This document shows, in pieces, positions 1 to 7,101 of a stretch of DNA of 61,031 bases. The stretch spans positions 1 to 61,031 of the forward strand of contig JALEVQ010000105.1 in assembly GCA_022788205.1 (NCBI GenBank), in the 5' to 3' direction. A program made the position numbers and the translations under genes. The DNA is from Robinsoniella sp. (GTDB taxonomy: Bacteria > Bacillota > Clostridia > Lachnospirales > Lachnospiraceae). Under the pieces are notes generated by a model. That model had not been told where the DNA came from. It was given only the letters and a program-made list of their open reading frames with translations, and ran no database searches. Each line of letters starts with the position of its first letter. Position 1 is the stretch's first letter.

Positions 1-137
1 TGAAGGATTGAGAATATTAGAAGTAGCATAGAAACTATGGATAAGAACCGTAGGAACTACGGGGATAGCTTGGTAAATATCTTTTCAGTAGAAAGGAGTT
101 CCCAAGAATCTCGTGGCTTTAGCCATGAGAGGTTCAA
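1..137 (+). mobile_element. Right end of an IS200/IS605-type element (TnpB tail and omega-RNA-like region)
   Basis: The first codons (positions 2-31) read EGLRILEVA then stop, which fits the tail of a TnpB protein. After it comes a GTAGGAACTACGGGGATAGC segment and then a strong hairpin at 109-130 (TCTCGTGGC, loop TTTA, GCCATGAGA), closed by GGTTCAA. This order, TnpB tail, structured RNA and terminal hairpin, is the usual right end of IS605-family elements, where the omega RNA guide scaffold is encoded. The element lies directly against a recombinase fragment starting at 138. The rest of the element is outside the window. The identification comes from remembered family ends and was not searched. 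Confidence 0.6.
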
Positions 138-371
138 AGGATGTATGATAAGATTGAAGATGCAGAAAATCTGCTGACCGCCGCCAGAGCAAAGAAGATG
201 GCAATCGAAGCGGAAAAGCTCACCGGCGATAATATTTACAAAGTTCTGATTTACTTTGATAAGCTGTACGCCACCATGAGTGAGCAGGAAAAGCGGCAAT
301 TGATGGAGGCACTGATGTGTGTAAGAAAACATATCTGTGTAAATGGAAAACGTGCGAAAAAATTGAGTTAG
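138..371 (+). pseudogene. C-terminal fragment of a large serine recombinase
   Basis: The reading frame opens with R-M-Y-D-K-I exactly after the IS605-type right end and gives about 76 residues, including a charged helix and LTGDNIYKVLIYFDKLY. That stretch is typical of the coiled-coil/C-terminal region of large serine recombinases (Tn5397/TndX type). It then diverges and stops at 371, so both the catalytic N-terminus and the normal C-terminus are missing. It is a remnant of a former integrative element and should be inactive. A second frame stays open past the stop, suggesting a frameshift as well. Confidence 0.65.
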
Positions 372-405
372 TGGATTGGATGTCATACGGATTTTGTCAT
401 AGAAA

Positions 406-1176
406 ATGGAGATGCTAATTTTGGAAAAATATTTTGAAATCAACAAGTATGGACACAATATTCGGTGTAAGCTGTATTATTGCAAAGGTGTAACTATTAA
501 AAAAATAGTTTTGTTCGGTCATGGATTTGCGGGACATAAAGACAATGGAGCAGCACAGAAGTTTGCCGATCGTGTATTGACGAAGTATAAAGGAATTGCA
601 GTTCTGATCTACAATCTGCCTTGTCATGGCGATGATGTGAAGAAGAAAATGGTTCTGCAAGATTGCATGATGTACATGAGCATCGTACTTGATTATATCA
701 AAACAGAGTTCAACACAGATAAAATTTATTCATATGCAACAAGCTTTGGGGGATATCTTGTTCTGAAATACATTAGAGAGTACGGAAATCCTTTTGTAAA
801 AATTGCATTACGCTGTCCCGCAGTGAACATGGCAGATGTTCTGACAAAATCGATCATGAAAAATGACGAGCTTGATATGATACGCAGAGGGAAAAATGTG
901 CAGGTAGGCTTCGACCGAAAAATTGAAGTCAACAATCAGTTTCTGATAGATCTTGAGGAAGGAGATATCCGAAAGTCAGACTATATTGACTTTGCTGAAG
1001 ACATTCTGATATTGCATGGAACGAAGGATGAGGTCGTCTCTTTTGACGCGGGAAAACAATTCGCAGACGACAATCTCATAGAGTTTATTCCCGTGGAGAA
1101 TGCCGATCATAGATTTCAGAATCCGGCTTGTATGGAAATTGCAACGAAGGCTGTATTGGAGTTCTTCGGATTTTGA
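406..1176 (+). CDS. Alpha/beta hydrolase (serine aminopeptidase/esterase type)
   Basis: A 256-residue single-domain alpha/beta hydrolase with an oxyanion region at FGHGFAGHKD (about 37-46). The nucleophile elbow is ATSFGG with Ser113, where the first glycine of GxSxG is replaced by alanine. The acid is probably Asp208 in HGTKDEV, and the base His235 in ENADHRF. It has no signal peptide, so it is cytoplasmic. The substrate cannot be told; the fold fits small esterases or peptidases. The start is uncertain because neither ATG 406 nor ATG 412 has a good ribosome site, perhaps because the promoter side was changed by the adjacent element insertion. It is followed by a terminator. Confidence 0.75.
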   Translation: MEMLILEKYFEINKYGHNIRCKLYYCKGVTIKKIVLFGHGFAGHKDNGAAQKFADRVLTKYKGIAVLIYNLPCHGDDVKKKMVLQDCMMYMSIVLDYIKTEFNTDKIYSYATSFGGYLVLKYIREYGNPFVKIALRCPAVNMADVLTKSIMKNDELDMIRRGKNVQVGFDRKIEVNNQFLIDLEEGDIRKSDYIDFAEDILILHGTKDEVVSFDAGKQFADDNLIEFIPVENADHRFQNPACMEIATKAVLEFFGF

Positions 1177-1226
1177 ACGATATAAACACCTAAAGTTCTG
1201 GATGAGAATATTGATTTCTGCATTTC

Positions 1227-1279
1227 AAAAAAGTCGAAGCAACCCTTCGTATCTATTAAGGTGTTGCTTCGGCTTTTTT
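1227..1279. terminator. Bidirectional intrinsic terminator
   Basis: CGAAGCAAC and GTTGCTTCG pair across a loop of about 20 bases. The stem is flanked by an A-run on the left and a T-run on the right, so it can end transcription of the hydrolase on plus and of hxlR on minus; the minus gene stops inside it. Confidence 0.8.
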
Positions 1280-1625
1280 ACTGTCTCGCCTTATATTCTT
1301 CGCCCCAATTCCAGAGCGCATCTAGTACCGGCTTTAGGCTGTATCCCAATTCCGTCAATGTATATTCGACACGGGGCGGCACTTCTGCATAGACCTTACG
1401 GCTTACCAAGCCGCTCGCCTCCATATCTCGAAGCTGGCTCGTTAGGACTTTTTGTGAAACATGACCGATGGACTTTTTCAATTCCCCGAAACGCTTGGTT
1501 CCGGGCATCAGGTCTCGAAGAATCAGAACCTTCCACTTGTCACCGATCAGCATGAGCGTGGTTTCCACCGGGCAGGCAGGTAAATCTTTTGAAGGCGTTG
1601 CTTCAATTGTGTTGATGTCTTCCAT
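1278..1625 (-). CDS. HxlR-family transcriptional regulator
   Basis: A 115-residue winged helix-turn-helix protein. It has the family start CPVETTL (Cys18), then IGDKWKVLILRDL, a recognition region RFGELKKSIGHVSQKVLTSQL, and the wing VPPRVEYTLTELG. HxlR proteins are dimeric repressors or activators, and several sense electrophiles or oxidants through the conserved N-terminal cysteine. I chose ATG 1625 because a GGAGG lies 8 bases before it; the longer frame from 1640 would use TTG and cut through that site. It is divergent from the FMN split-barrel gene at 1772, the usual arrangement for a regulator and its target. Confidence 0.85.
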   Translation of the reverse strand: MEDINTIEATPSKDLPACPVETTLMLIGDKWKVLILRDLMPGTKRFGELKKSIGHVSQKVLTSQLRDMEASGLVSRKVYAEVPPRVEYTLTELGYSLKPVLDALWNWGEEYKARQ

Positions 1626-1641
1626 GGTATCATCCTCCAAT

Positions 1642-1676
1642 AGTTTCCTTTTGGTAACTACGGCACAATATTGTGC
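1642..1676. promoter_or_regulatory. Candidate HxlR operators in the divergent promoter region
   Basis: Two dyads sit between hxlR and the split-barrel gene. One is AGTTTCC-TTTT-GGTAACT at 1642-1659, with one mismatch between arms. The other is a perfect 14-base palindrome, GCACAATATTGTGC, at 1663-1676. For the plus gene a TTTACG/TATTAT-like promoter with 17-base spacing follows around 1680-1710. Assignment to HxlR rests on position only. Confidence 0.5.
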
Positions 1677-1771
1677 TTACTTTACGAATTGGCTCTACGG
1701 CGTTATTATAATACCAGCGAAAGGAAAAAGCAACCTTTCCGAAACAAAAACACGTTCTGGAGGTAATTATC

Positions 1772-2167
1772 ATGAAAAAAGTCGTTGAATTCTTGCAGGA
1801 AAACCCTGTCCAGTATCTTGCCACCGTTGGTCGTGACGGAAAGGCTAAGTGCCGTCCTTTTATGTTCTGCTTTGAGCAGGACGGCAAGCTCTGGTTCTGC
1901 ACCAACAATCAGAAGGACGTCTATCAGGATATGCAGACCAACCCCTATGTGGAAATTTCTGTGTCCAGTCCCAGCTATGCCTGGATTCGCCTGCATGGAA
2001 AGGCAGTGTTCGAGAACAACATGGCAGTCAAGGAGGGCTGCATGAATAACCCTATCGTCAAGGGGCAGTACCAGACCGCCGACAATCCTATCTTTGAGGT
2101 GTTCTATCTGGAAGGTCCGCATGGTGTGATTGCCGACTTCTCCGGCAATCCTCCCTATGAGTTTTAA
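1772..2167 (+). CDS. Pyridoxamine 5-phosphate oxidase-like FMN split-barrel protein
   Basis: A 131-residue protein of the PNPOx-like/NimA-like split-barrel family. It shows the opening LQENPVQYLATVGRDGKAKCRPF, the strand FCTNNQKDVYQDM, and the WIRLHGKAVF strand. Such small members bind FMN or F420-like flavins as dimers and often act as flavin reductases or nitroreductase-like detoxification proteins; they are rarely true PdxH enzymes. The start has a strong GGAGG at 1759-1763. Being divergent from an HxlR regulator suggests induction by an oxidant or electrophile. The substrate is unknown. Confidence 0.85.
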   Translation: MKKVVEFLQENPVQYLATVGRDGKAKCRPFMFCFEQDGKLWFCTNNQKDVYQDMQTNPYVEISVSSPSYAWIRLHGKAVFENNMAVKEGCMNNPIVKGQYQTADNPIFEVFYLEGPHGVIADFSGNPPYEF

Positions 2168-2183
2168 TCAGAACCATTCTCAA

Positions 2184-2217
2184 AAAAGGGCAAAGACCAA
2201 AAACGGCTTTGCCCTTT
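2184..2217. terminator. Bidirectional terminator between split-barrel gene and nagB
   Basis: AAAGGGCAAAG at 2185-2195 pairs with CTTTGCCCTTT at 2207-2217 around an 11-base loop. It is flanked by an A-run on the left, giving a T-run for the minus strand, and lies between two converging genes. Confidence 0.8.
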
Positions 2218-2240
2218 CGTACTTCTCTTTATAAACGAGT

Positions 2241-2966
2241 CTACATTTTTGATAATGCTGCCTCATCTGCAATGATCGTCACATCTGGGTGAAGCTGTAG
2301 GATAGAACCCGGAACCTTCGGTGTAATCGGTCCGCAGACGACTTCTCTCAGAGCCTCTCCCTTATCTTCTCCGCTCACGACAACAACAATCTTCTTCGCC
2401 ATCATAATATTTCTGATTCCCATGGTCAGTGCCTGGCGCGGCACATCTTCTTCGGAATCAAAAAAACGTTTGTTGGCATCAATGGTGCTTGGGGTCAGAT
2501 CTACGCAGTGTGTATTTCTTGGAAAGGCATCGGAAGGCTCGTTGAATCCGATGTGCCCGTTGTGTCCCAGACCCAGAAGCTGTAAATCTACACCTCCAAC
2601 CTCTTCGATCAGCCTATCATAATCTTTGCAGAATCTCTCGACATCTGATGTAAGTCCGTCCGGAACGAAGGTACGGGATTTGTCAATATTAATATGATCA
2701 AAGAAATTTGTGTTCATAAAGTAACGGTAGCTCTGTTCGTGTTCCGGGCTTAATCCGCGATATTCGTCTAGATTGACGCTGGATACTTTTGAAAAATCCA
2801 AATCTCCTGTTTGATACCAGTCGATTAATTGTTTATAGGTTCCCAGCGGTGAGGAACCGGTTGCCAGACCAAGTACACAGTCAGGCTTCATTATCACCTG
2901 TGCGGAAATAATGTTCGCAGCTTTTCTGCTCATATCTGTATAATTTTTCGTTTTGTAAATAACCAT
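2241..2966 (-). CDS. nagB: Glucosamine-6-phosphate deaminase
   Basis: Converts glucosamine-6-phosphate to fructose-6-phosphate and ammonia, the last step of amino-sugar and sialic-acid breakdown. The 241-residue length is that of monomeric Gram-positive NagB. Visible motifs are the phosphate-binding loop LATGSSPLGTY (34-44), NLDEYRG with the general base Asp67, and GLGHNGHIGFNEP (132-144) with the ring-opening His138 and Glu143. The allosteric C-terminal extension of the E. coli enzyme is absent, as in Bacillus. It is divergent from the nan operon and shares its regulatory region, so NagB should be co-induced with it. Confidence 0.95.
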   Translation of the reverse strand: MVIYKTKNYTDMSRKAANIISAQVIMKPDCVLGLATGSSPLGTYKQLIDWYQTGDLDFSKVSSVNLDEYRGLSPEHEQSYRYFMNTNFFDHINIDKSRTFVPDGLTSDVERFCKDYDRLIEEVGGVDLQLLGLGHNGHIGFNEPSDAFPRNTHCVDLTPSTIDANKRFFDSEEDVPRQALTMGIRNIMMAKKIVVVVSGEDKGEALREVVCGPITPKVPGSILQLHPDVTIIADEAALSKM

Positions 2967-3030
2967 ATCTACATACCTTTTCCTTTCGTTTTTTATTTGC
3001 CCATAGTATGGGGCAATTTATTTTTGGGTA

Positions 3031-3059
3031 TTTATAAGTATAGTGGTTGGACCTGTAAA
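3031..3059 (-). promoter_or_regulatory. nagB promoter
   Basis: On the minus strand TTTACA (3059-3054) and TATAAA (3036-3031) are separated by 17 bases. An imperfect inverted repeat, TTGCCC with ATGGGGCAA, lies just downstream at about 2997-3017, in the expected start region or early leader, and could be an operator. Confidence 0.6.
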
Positions 3060-3145
3060 TTCAATAGAAAAAGCCATAATGGAATATACTTTCAAAGTTG
3101 GAAAGAAAGAACAAAGTCTTGTGAAAAAGTGCTAACTGAAAGATA

Positions 3146-3197
3146 TGAAAAGATGCTGAAAAGATGGACATGTTTGAAAAGAATGAAAGAACTTTCA
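3146..3197. promoter_or_regulatory. Repeated candidate operator sites upstream of nanE
   Basis: Two direct copies of TGAAAAGATG start 11 bases apart (3146 and 3157), one helical turn. They are followed by the dyad TGAAAG-AA-CTTTCA at 3184-3197. A weaker CTTTC/GAAAG pair is at 3089-3105. All lie between the nagB and nanE promoters. The RpiR-type regulator encoded at 8033 is the obvious candidate binder, but this is inference. Confidence 0.5.
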
Positions 3198-3213
3198 AAA
3201 CATAGCAATGATA

Positions 3214-3241
3214 TTGAAAATATAATCAGTGCTGTTATAAT
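3214..3241 (+). promoter_or_regulatory. Promoter of the nan operon
   Basis: TTGAAA (3214-3219), a 16-base spacer and TATAAT (3236-3241) sit just upstream of the AAGGAGG ribosome site of nanE, giving a short leader of about 20 bases. A second TATAAT at 3221 has no convincing -35 box. Confidence 0.7.
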
Positions 3242-3269
3242 TAGGCTCATCAAAAGGAGGAAAACACAA

Positions 3270-3962
3270 ATGATACAGAAAAAAGTAGAGAACCTGCAGG
3301 GAAAACTGGTTGTATCCTGCCAGGCATTACCCGATGAACCACTGCATTCCTCGTTCATTATGGGAAGAATGGCACTGGCGGCAAAGATGGGAGGAGCTGT
3401 CGGCATCCGCGCTAACACGAAGGAGGATATCGCAGAGATTCAGGCTCAGGTTGATCTTCCGGTGATTGGAATCGTGAAAAGAGATTATGAGGATAGCAAG
3501 GTCTATATCACGCCAACCATGAAGGAAGTGGATGAGCTGATGGAAGTAAAACCGGAGATTATCGCAGTCGATGCCACAGGCCGGCTGCGTCCGGGCAATG
3601 TGACACTGGATGATTTCTTTAGGCAGATCAAGGAGAAATATCCGGATCAGCTTCTGATGGCGGATTGTTCCACGGTGGAGGAAGCTCTCCATGCAGATGA
3701 GCTTGGCTTTGACTTTATTGGAACGACAATGGTCGGCTACACGGAGCAGAGCAAGGGGGATAAAATCGAAGCAAACGATTTTGAAATCCTGAGAAAGATC
3801 ATCGCCGGAGTAAAGAACCGGGTGATCGCAGAAGGCAACATTAACACACCGGAGAAAGCAAGACGGGTGGTTGAACTGGGTGCATTCAGTGTTGTGGTAG
3901 GCTCCATTATTACAAGACCGCAGCTGATTACCAAATCATTTGCAGAAGCACTCAACGAGTAA
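3270..3962 (+). CDS. nanE: N-acylglucosamine-6-phosphate 2-epimerase
   Basis: Turns ManNAc-6-phosphate into GlcNAc-6-phosphate in cytoplasmic sialic acid catabolism. The 230-residue TIM barrel has the family start VSCQALPDEPLH, the catalytic lysine in GIVKRDY (Lys70), the DATGRLRPG loop, the acid in IAEGNIN (Glu188), and the phosphate loop VVVGSIITRP near the end. I set the start at ATG 3270 because AAGGAGG is 10 bases upstream and family homology begins there; the frame is open back to 2997, but that stretch holds the promoter. First gene of the nan operon. Confidence 0.95.
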   Translation: MIQKKVENLQGKLVVSCQALPDEPLHSSFIMGRMALAAKMGGAVGIRANTKEDIAEIQAQVDLPVIGIVKRDYEDSKVYITPTMKEVDELMEVKPEIIAVDATGRLRPGNVTLDDFFRQIKEKYPDQLLMADCSTVEEALHADELGFDFIGTTMVGYTEQSKGDKIEANDFEILRKIIAGVKNRVIAEGNINTPEKARRVVELGAFSVVVGSIITRPQLITKSFAEALNE

Positions 3963-4026
3963 GGACATTATAAATTTAGGCATAAAACAACGATCAATTA
4001 TTTTTAAGAAGAAAAGGAGAAGTACG

Positions 4027-4947
4027 ATGAGAAATCTTGAGAAGTACAAAGGAGTAATCCCGGCATTTTATGCATGCTATGACAGCGAAGGCAACGTTAG
4101 TCCGCAGGGTGTACAGGCGCTTACGAAGTATTTTGTAGAAAAGGGAGTAAAGGGAGTCTATGTAAATGGATCTTCAGGAGAGTGCATTTACCAGAGTGTG
4201 GAGGACAAAAAAATCATTCTGGAAAATGTCATGAAGGCAGCAGAAGGGAAACTTACCGTAATCGCCCATGTGGCATGCAACAACACAAAAGACAGTATGG
4301 AGCTTGCGAGCCATGCACAGAGTCTTGGGGTAGATGCGATCGCTGCAATTCCTCCGATTTATTTCCGCCTGCCGGAGCATGCCATTGCACAGTATTGGAA
4401 TGACATCAGCTCTGCTGCCCCGAATACAGATTTTGTAATCTATAACATTCCGCAGCTTGCGGGAGTTGCCCTTACGATGAATCTGTTTGCTGAGATGAGA
4501 AAGAATCCGAGAGTGATCGGTGTGAAGAATTCCTCTATGCCGGTGCAGGATATTCAGATGTTTAAAGCAGAGGCAGGGGAGGACTATGTGATCTTCAACG
4601 GACCGGACGAGCAGTTCATCAGCGGACGCGTGATCGGAGCTGAGGGTGCGATTGGCGGAACCTACGGTGTGATGCCTGAGCTCTTCCTGAAAATGGATGA
4701 ATATGTGAGGGCAAATGAACTGGAAAAAGCAAGAGAAGTCCAGTATGCGGTGGATGCGATCATCTACAAAATGTGTTCTGCACATGGAAATATGTACGCG
4801 GTGATTAAGGCAATCCTTAAAATCAATGAGAACCTGGAACTTGGCGGAGTAAGAAAACCATTGCCTTCCTTAGTTGATGCTGATATGGCGATTGTAGAAG
4901 TAGCAGCTAAAATGATTCGCGATGCCAAAGAGAAGTATTTGGGATAG
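4027..4947 (+). CDS. nanA: N-acetylneuraminate lyase
   Basis: Aldolase that cleaves N-acetylneuraminate to ManNAc and pyruvate. The 306-residue member of the DHDPS/NAL family has GSSGE (48-52) for the carboxylate, Tyr139 in VIYNIPQ, and the Schiff-base Lys167 in GVKNSS. The stretch from FNGPDEQF to GAIGGTYG fits NanA rather than DapA. The start at ATG 4027 has AAGGAG 8 bases upstream; the longer frame overlaps the end of nanE and has no ribosome site. It lies 64 bases after nanE and is followed closely by the transporter. Confidence 0.93.
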   Translation: MRNLEKYKGVIPAFYACYDSEGNVSPQGVQALTKYFVEKGVKGVYVNGSSGECIYQSVEDKKIILENVMKAAEGKLTVIAHVACNNTKDSMELASHAQSLGVDAIAAIPPIYFRLPEHAIAQYWNDISSAAPNTDFVIYNIPQLAGVALTMNLFAEMRKNPRVIGVKNSSMPVQDIQMFKAEAGEDYVIFNGPDEQFISGRVIGAEGAIGGTYGVMPELFLKMDEYVRANELEKAREVQYAVDAIIYKMCSAHGNMYAVIKAILKINENLELGGVRKPLPSLVDADMAIVEVAAKMIRDAKEKYLG

Positions 4948-4974
4948 TGGAAGAGAGAGCAGGTGGATAGAGGT

Positions 4975-6480
4975 ATGCAGGGATTTACAATCGTTGATTT
5001 AGTTATCTTGATTGTGTATCTGGCGGCAGTATTGTTTGCCGGTCTTTATTTCGCAAAGAAAGATATGAAGGGAAAAGAATATTTTAAGGGAGACGGAACG
5101 GTACCGTGGTGGGTAACATCCGTATCCATATTTGCCACGTTATTAAGTCCGATTTCATTTTTGTCACTGGCAGGAAATTCCTATGCAGGAACGTGGATCA
5201 TGTGGTTTGCACAGCTCGGTATGCTCTTGGCGATTCCGCTTACGATTAAGTTCTTCCTTCCGATTTACAGTAAGCTGGATATTGATACAGCCTACCATTA
5301 TCTGGAGCTAAGATTCGGAAGCAAAGGACTTCGTGTGCTGGGCGCAGTGATGTTCATTATCTACCAGGTAGGACGTATGTCTATCATCATGTATCTGCCT
5401 TGTATGGTATTGGGAAGTCTGACCGGGATCAGCGTAAATGTGCTCATTATCATTATGGGTGTGATTGCCATTATTTACTCTTACACAGGAGGATTGAAAT
5501 CGGTACTTTGGACAGACTTTATCCAGGGCTCCGTGCTGCTGATCGGTGTTACCTTCGCTTTGCTATTCCTGCTGTCACACCTTGACGGAGGAATCGGCGC
5601 AATCTTTACAGCATTTGCAGAAGAGCACAAGTTTCTGGCGGCTGATCAGCCGATCTTTGATGCAAATATCTTCAGAGACAGCGTATTTATCATGATCGTA
5701 GGTGCAGGATTTAACACCATGGGTTCTTATGTATCCAGCCAGGATATTGTACAGCGTTTTACTACGACGACCGACACGAAGAAGTTGAATAAAATGATGC
5801 TGACCAATGGAGCCCTTTCCATCTTCATCGCCACCGTGTTTTATCTGATTGGCACAGGACTCTATGTATTCTATCAGCAGAATACATTGCCGCCGGCAGC
5901 AGCGCAGGATCAGATTTTTGCATCCTACATTGCATTTGAGCTTCCGGTAGGTATCACAGGACTTCTCTTGGCAGCGATTTATGCGGCATCACAGTCCACG
6001 TTGTCTACAGGTCTCAATTCTGTAGCTGCAAGCTGGACACTGGATATTCAGGCACGTCTGAGCAAAAAAGAGTTAAGTTTTGAGAAACAGACAAAGATTG
6101 GACAGTATGTATCTCTGGTCGTAGGTGTCTTCGCCATTGTGATCTCAATGGTGCTTGCAAACGGCGGAGTAAAATCTGCATACGAGTGGTTCAACGGATT
6201 TATGGGACTGGTACTTGGTATCCTGATCGGAACATTCATCCTCGGAGCGTTTACAAAGGTGGCAAACACATTTGGAACTACACTGGCATTTATCGCAGCG
6301 TCAGCGGTCATGATTTACATTAAGTACGGTGTACCGGCAGGAACGGTATCCATCTGGTCCTACTCCGTGATCTCCATCGCAGTATCTCTGGTCGTAGGCA
6401 TCCCGGCAAGCATGATCTGGAGAAAGATAAAAGGAGATACATCCGTACCGGCACCAAACACAACGATTTATAAGAATTAA
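4975..6480 (+). CDS. Sodium:solute symporter, likely sialic acid transporter
   Basis: About 501 residues with 13 or more hydrophobic segments and SSS-family motifs: an N-terminal helix VDLVILIVYLAAVLFAGLYF, then GDGTVPWWVTSVSIFATLLSPISF, and GSYVSSQDIVQRF. Position inside the nan operon makes Neu5Ac the likely substrate, imported with sodium; SSS-type SiaT transporters are known in several bacteria. ATG 4975 is preferred over GTG 4963 because AGGTGG lies 8 bases before it. The end carries a short charged tail. Neither an ABC nor a TRAP transporter for sialic acid was seen nearby, so this is probably the only uptake route in the cluster. Confidence 0.88.
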   Translation: MQGFTIVDLVILIVYLAAVLFAGLYFAKKDMKGKEYFKGDGTVPWWVTSVSIFATLLSPISFLSLAGNSYAGTWIMWFAQLGMLLAIPLTIKFFLPIYSKLDIDTAYHYLELRFGSKGLRVLGAVMFIIYQVGRMSIIMYLPCMVLGSLTGISVNVLIIIMGVIAIIYSYTGGLKSVLWTDFIQGSVLLIGVTFALLFLLSHLDGGIGAIFTAFAEEHKFLAADQPIFDANIFRDSVFIMIVGAGFNTMGSYVSSQDIVQRFTTTTDTKKLNKMMLTNGALSIFIATVFYLIGTGLYVFYQQNTLPPAAAQDQIFASYIAFELPVGITGLLLAAIYAASQSTLSTGLNSVAASWTLDIQARLSKKELSFEKQTKIGQYVSLVVGVFAIVISMVLANGGVKSAYEWFNGFMGLVLGILIGTFILGAFTKVANTFGTTLAFIAASAVMIYIKYGVPAGTVSIWSYSVISIAVSLVVGIPASMIWRKIKGDTSVPAPNTTIYKN

Positions 6481-6498
6481 TGTGGAGGGAAATGCAGT

Positions 6499-6951
6499 AT
6501 GATATTCGGGAATGTGAAGAATTTGGATGAATATCCGTTTTTGGAAGAGCAGATAAGAGAATGTTTTACATATGCAAAAGAGCATGTACTTGTAGAATAT
6601 GAGAAGGGAAGCCATGAGATTGACGGCGAGAGACTGTTCGTAAATATTGTAGAATATGAGACCGTAAAAGCAGAAGAACGCTTTTGGGAGGCACACAGGA
6701 ATTATCTGGATATTCATCTGATGCTGGATGGCACAGAGCAGATCGACTTAAATTTTATTCAGAACATGGAGCTTAAGGAATTTGTGCCGAAGGATGATTT
6801 TCTCCCGATGGATGGAGAAAAGAACAGCTCTGTAATTTTAAGGAATGGTGATTTCCTGATCTGCTATCCAAGTGACGGACACCGCACGGCAGTTGCAGCA
6901 GGGGAATCCCAGAAGATTAAAAAAGCTATTTTTAAAGTGCGTATCTCCTGA
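6499..6951 (+). CDS. nanQ: YhcH/YjgK/YiaL-family sialic acid anomerase
   Basis: A 150-residue cupin-type protein of the DUF386 family. The fingerprint EAHRNYLDIHLML (about 74-86) supplies metal-binding Glu and His residues, and GDFLICYPSDGHR the later His. E. coli NanQ (YhcH) speeds interconversion of Neu5Ac anomers, needed because NanA and transporters prefer different forms. Here it lies 18 bases after the transporter, matching that role. The ribosome site is GTGGAGGG. The C-terminus ends normally; a coding-like fragment in another frame follows. Confidence 0.88.
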   Translation: MIFGNVKNLDEYPFLEEQIRECFTYAKEHVLVEYEKGSHEIDGERLFVNIVEYETVKAEERFWEAHRNYLDIHLMLDGTEQIDLNFIQNMELKEFVPKDDFLPMDGEKNSSVILRNGDFLICYPSDGHRTAVAAGESQKIKKAIFKVRIS

Positions 6952-7101
6952 CAATGAGTCATGGAATCTTTTGGGGACGGAGATTGCGGAAAATATCGTA
7001 TTATATTATAATGAAGGAAAGATACCTGCATTGAAGGAGACGGATGATCGGGAGCAGGCAGGACGATTCCTCGCCAGATTGAGGAGGCAAAGCAGTAGGT
7101 G
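6945..7101 (+). pseudogene. Coding-like remnant between nanQ and nanK
   Basis: In the +2 frame relative to nanQ, an uninterrupted stretch of about 45 residues runs from the nanQ stop to a TGA overlapping the nanK start. It includes ESWNLLGTEIAENIVLYYNE and a basic end RFLARLRRQSSR. It has no start codon of its own outside nanQ. Its composition looks like real protein (paired acidic/basic helix, few rare codons), so it may be the tail of a lost gene. I do not recognise the family. Confidence 0.35.

Noticed and set aside
1100-1555. 151-codon plus-strand frame over hxlR
   Set aside because: It is the shadow of the hxlR gene and the terminator; composition is not protein-like.
2997-3269. Extension of the nanE frame upstream by about 90 codons
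   Set aside because: The stretch holds two promoters and repeats, has no ribosome site, and homology to NanE begins at 3270.
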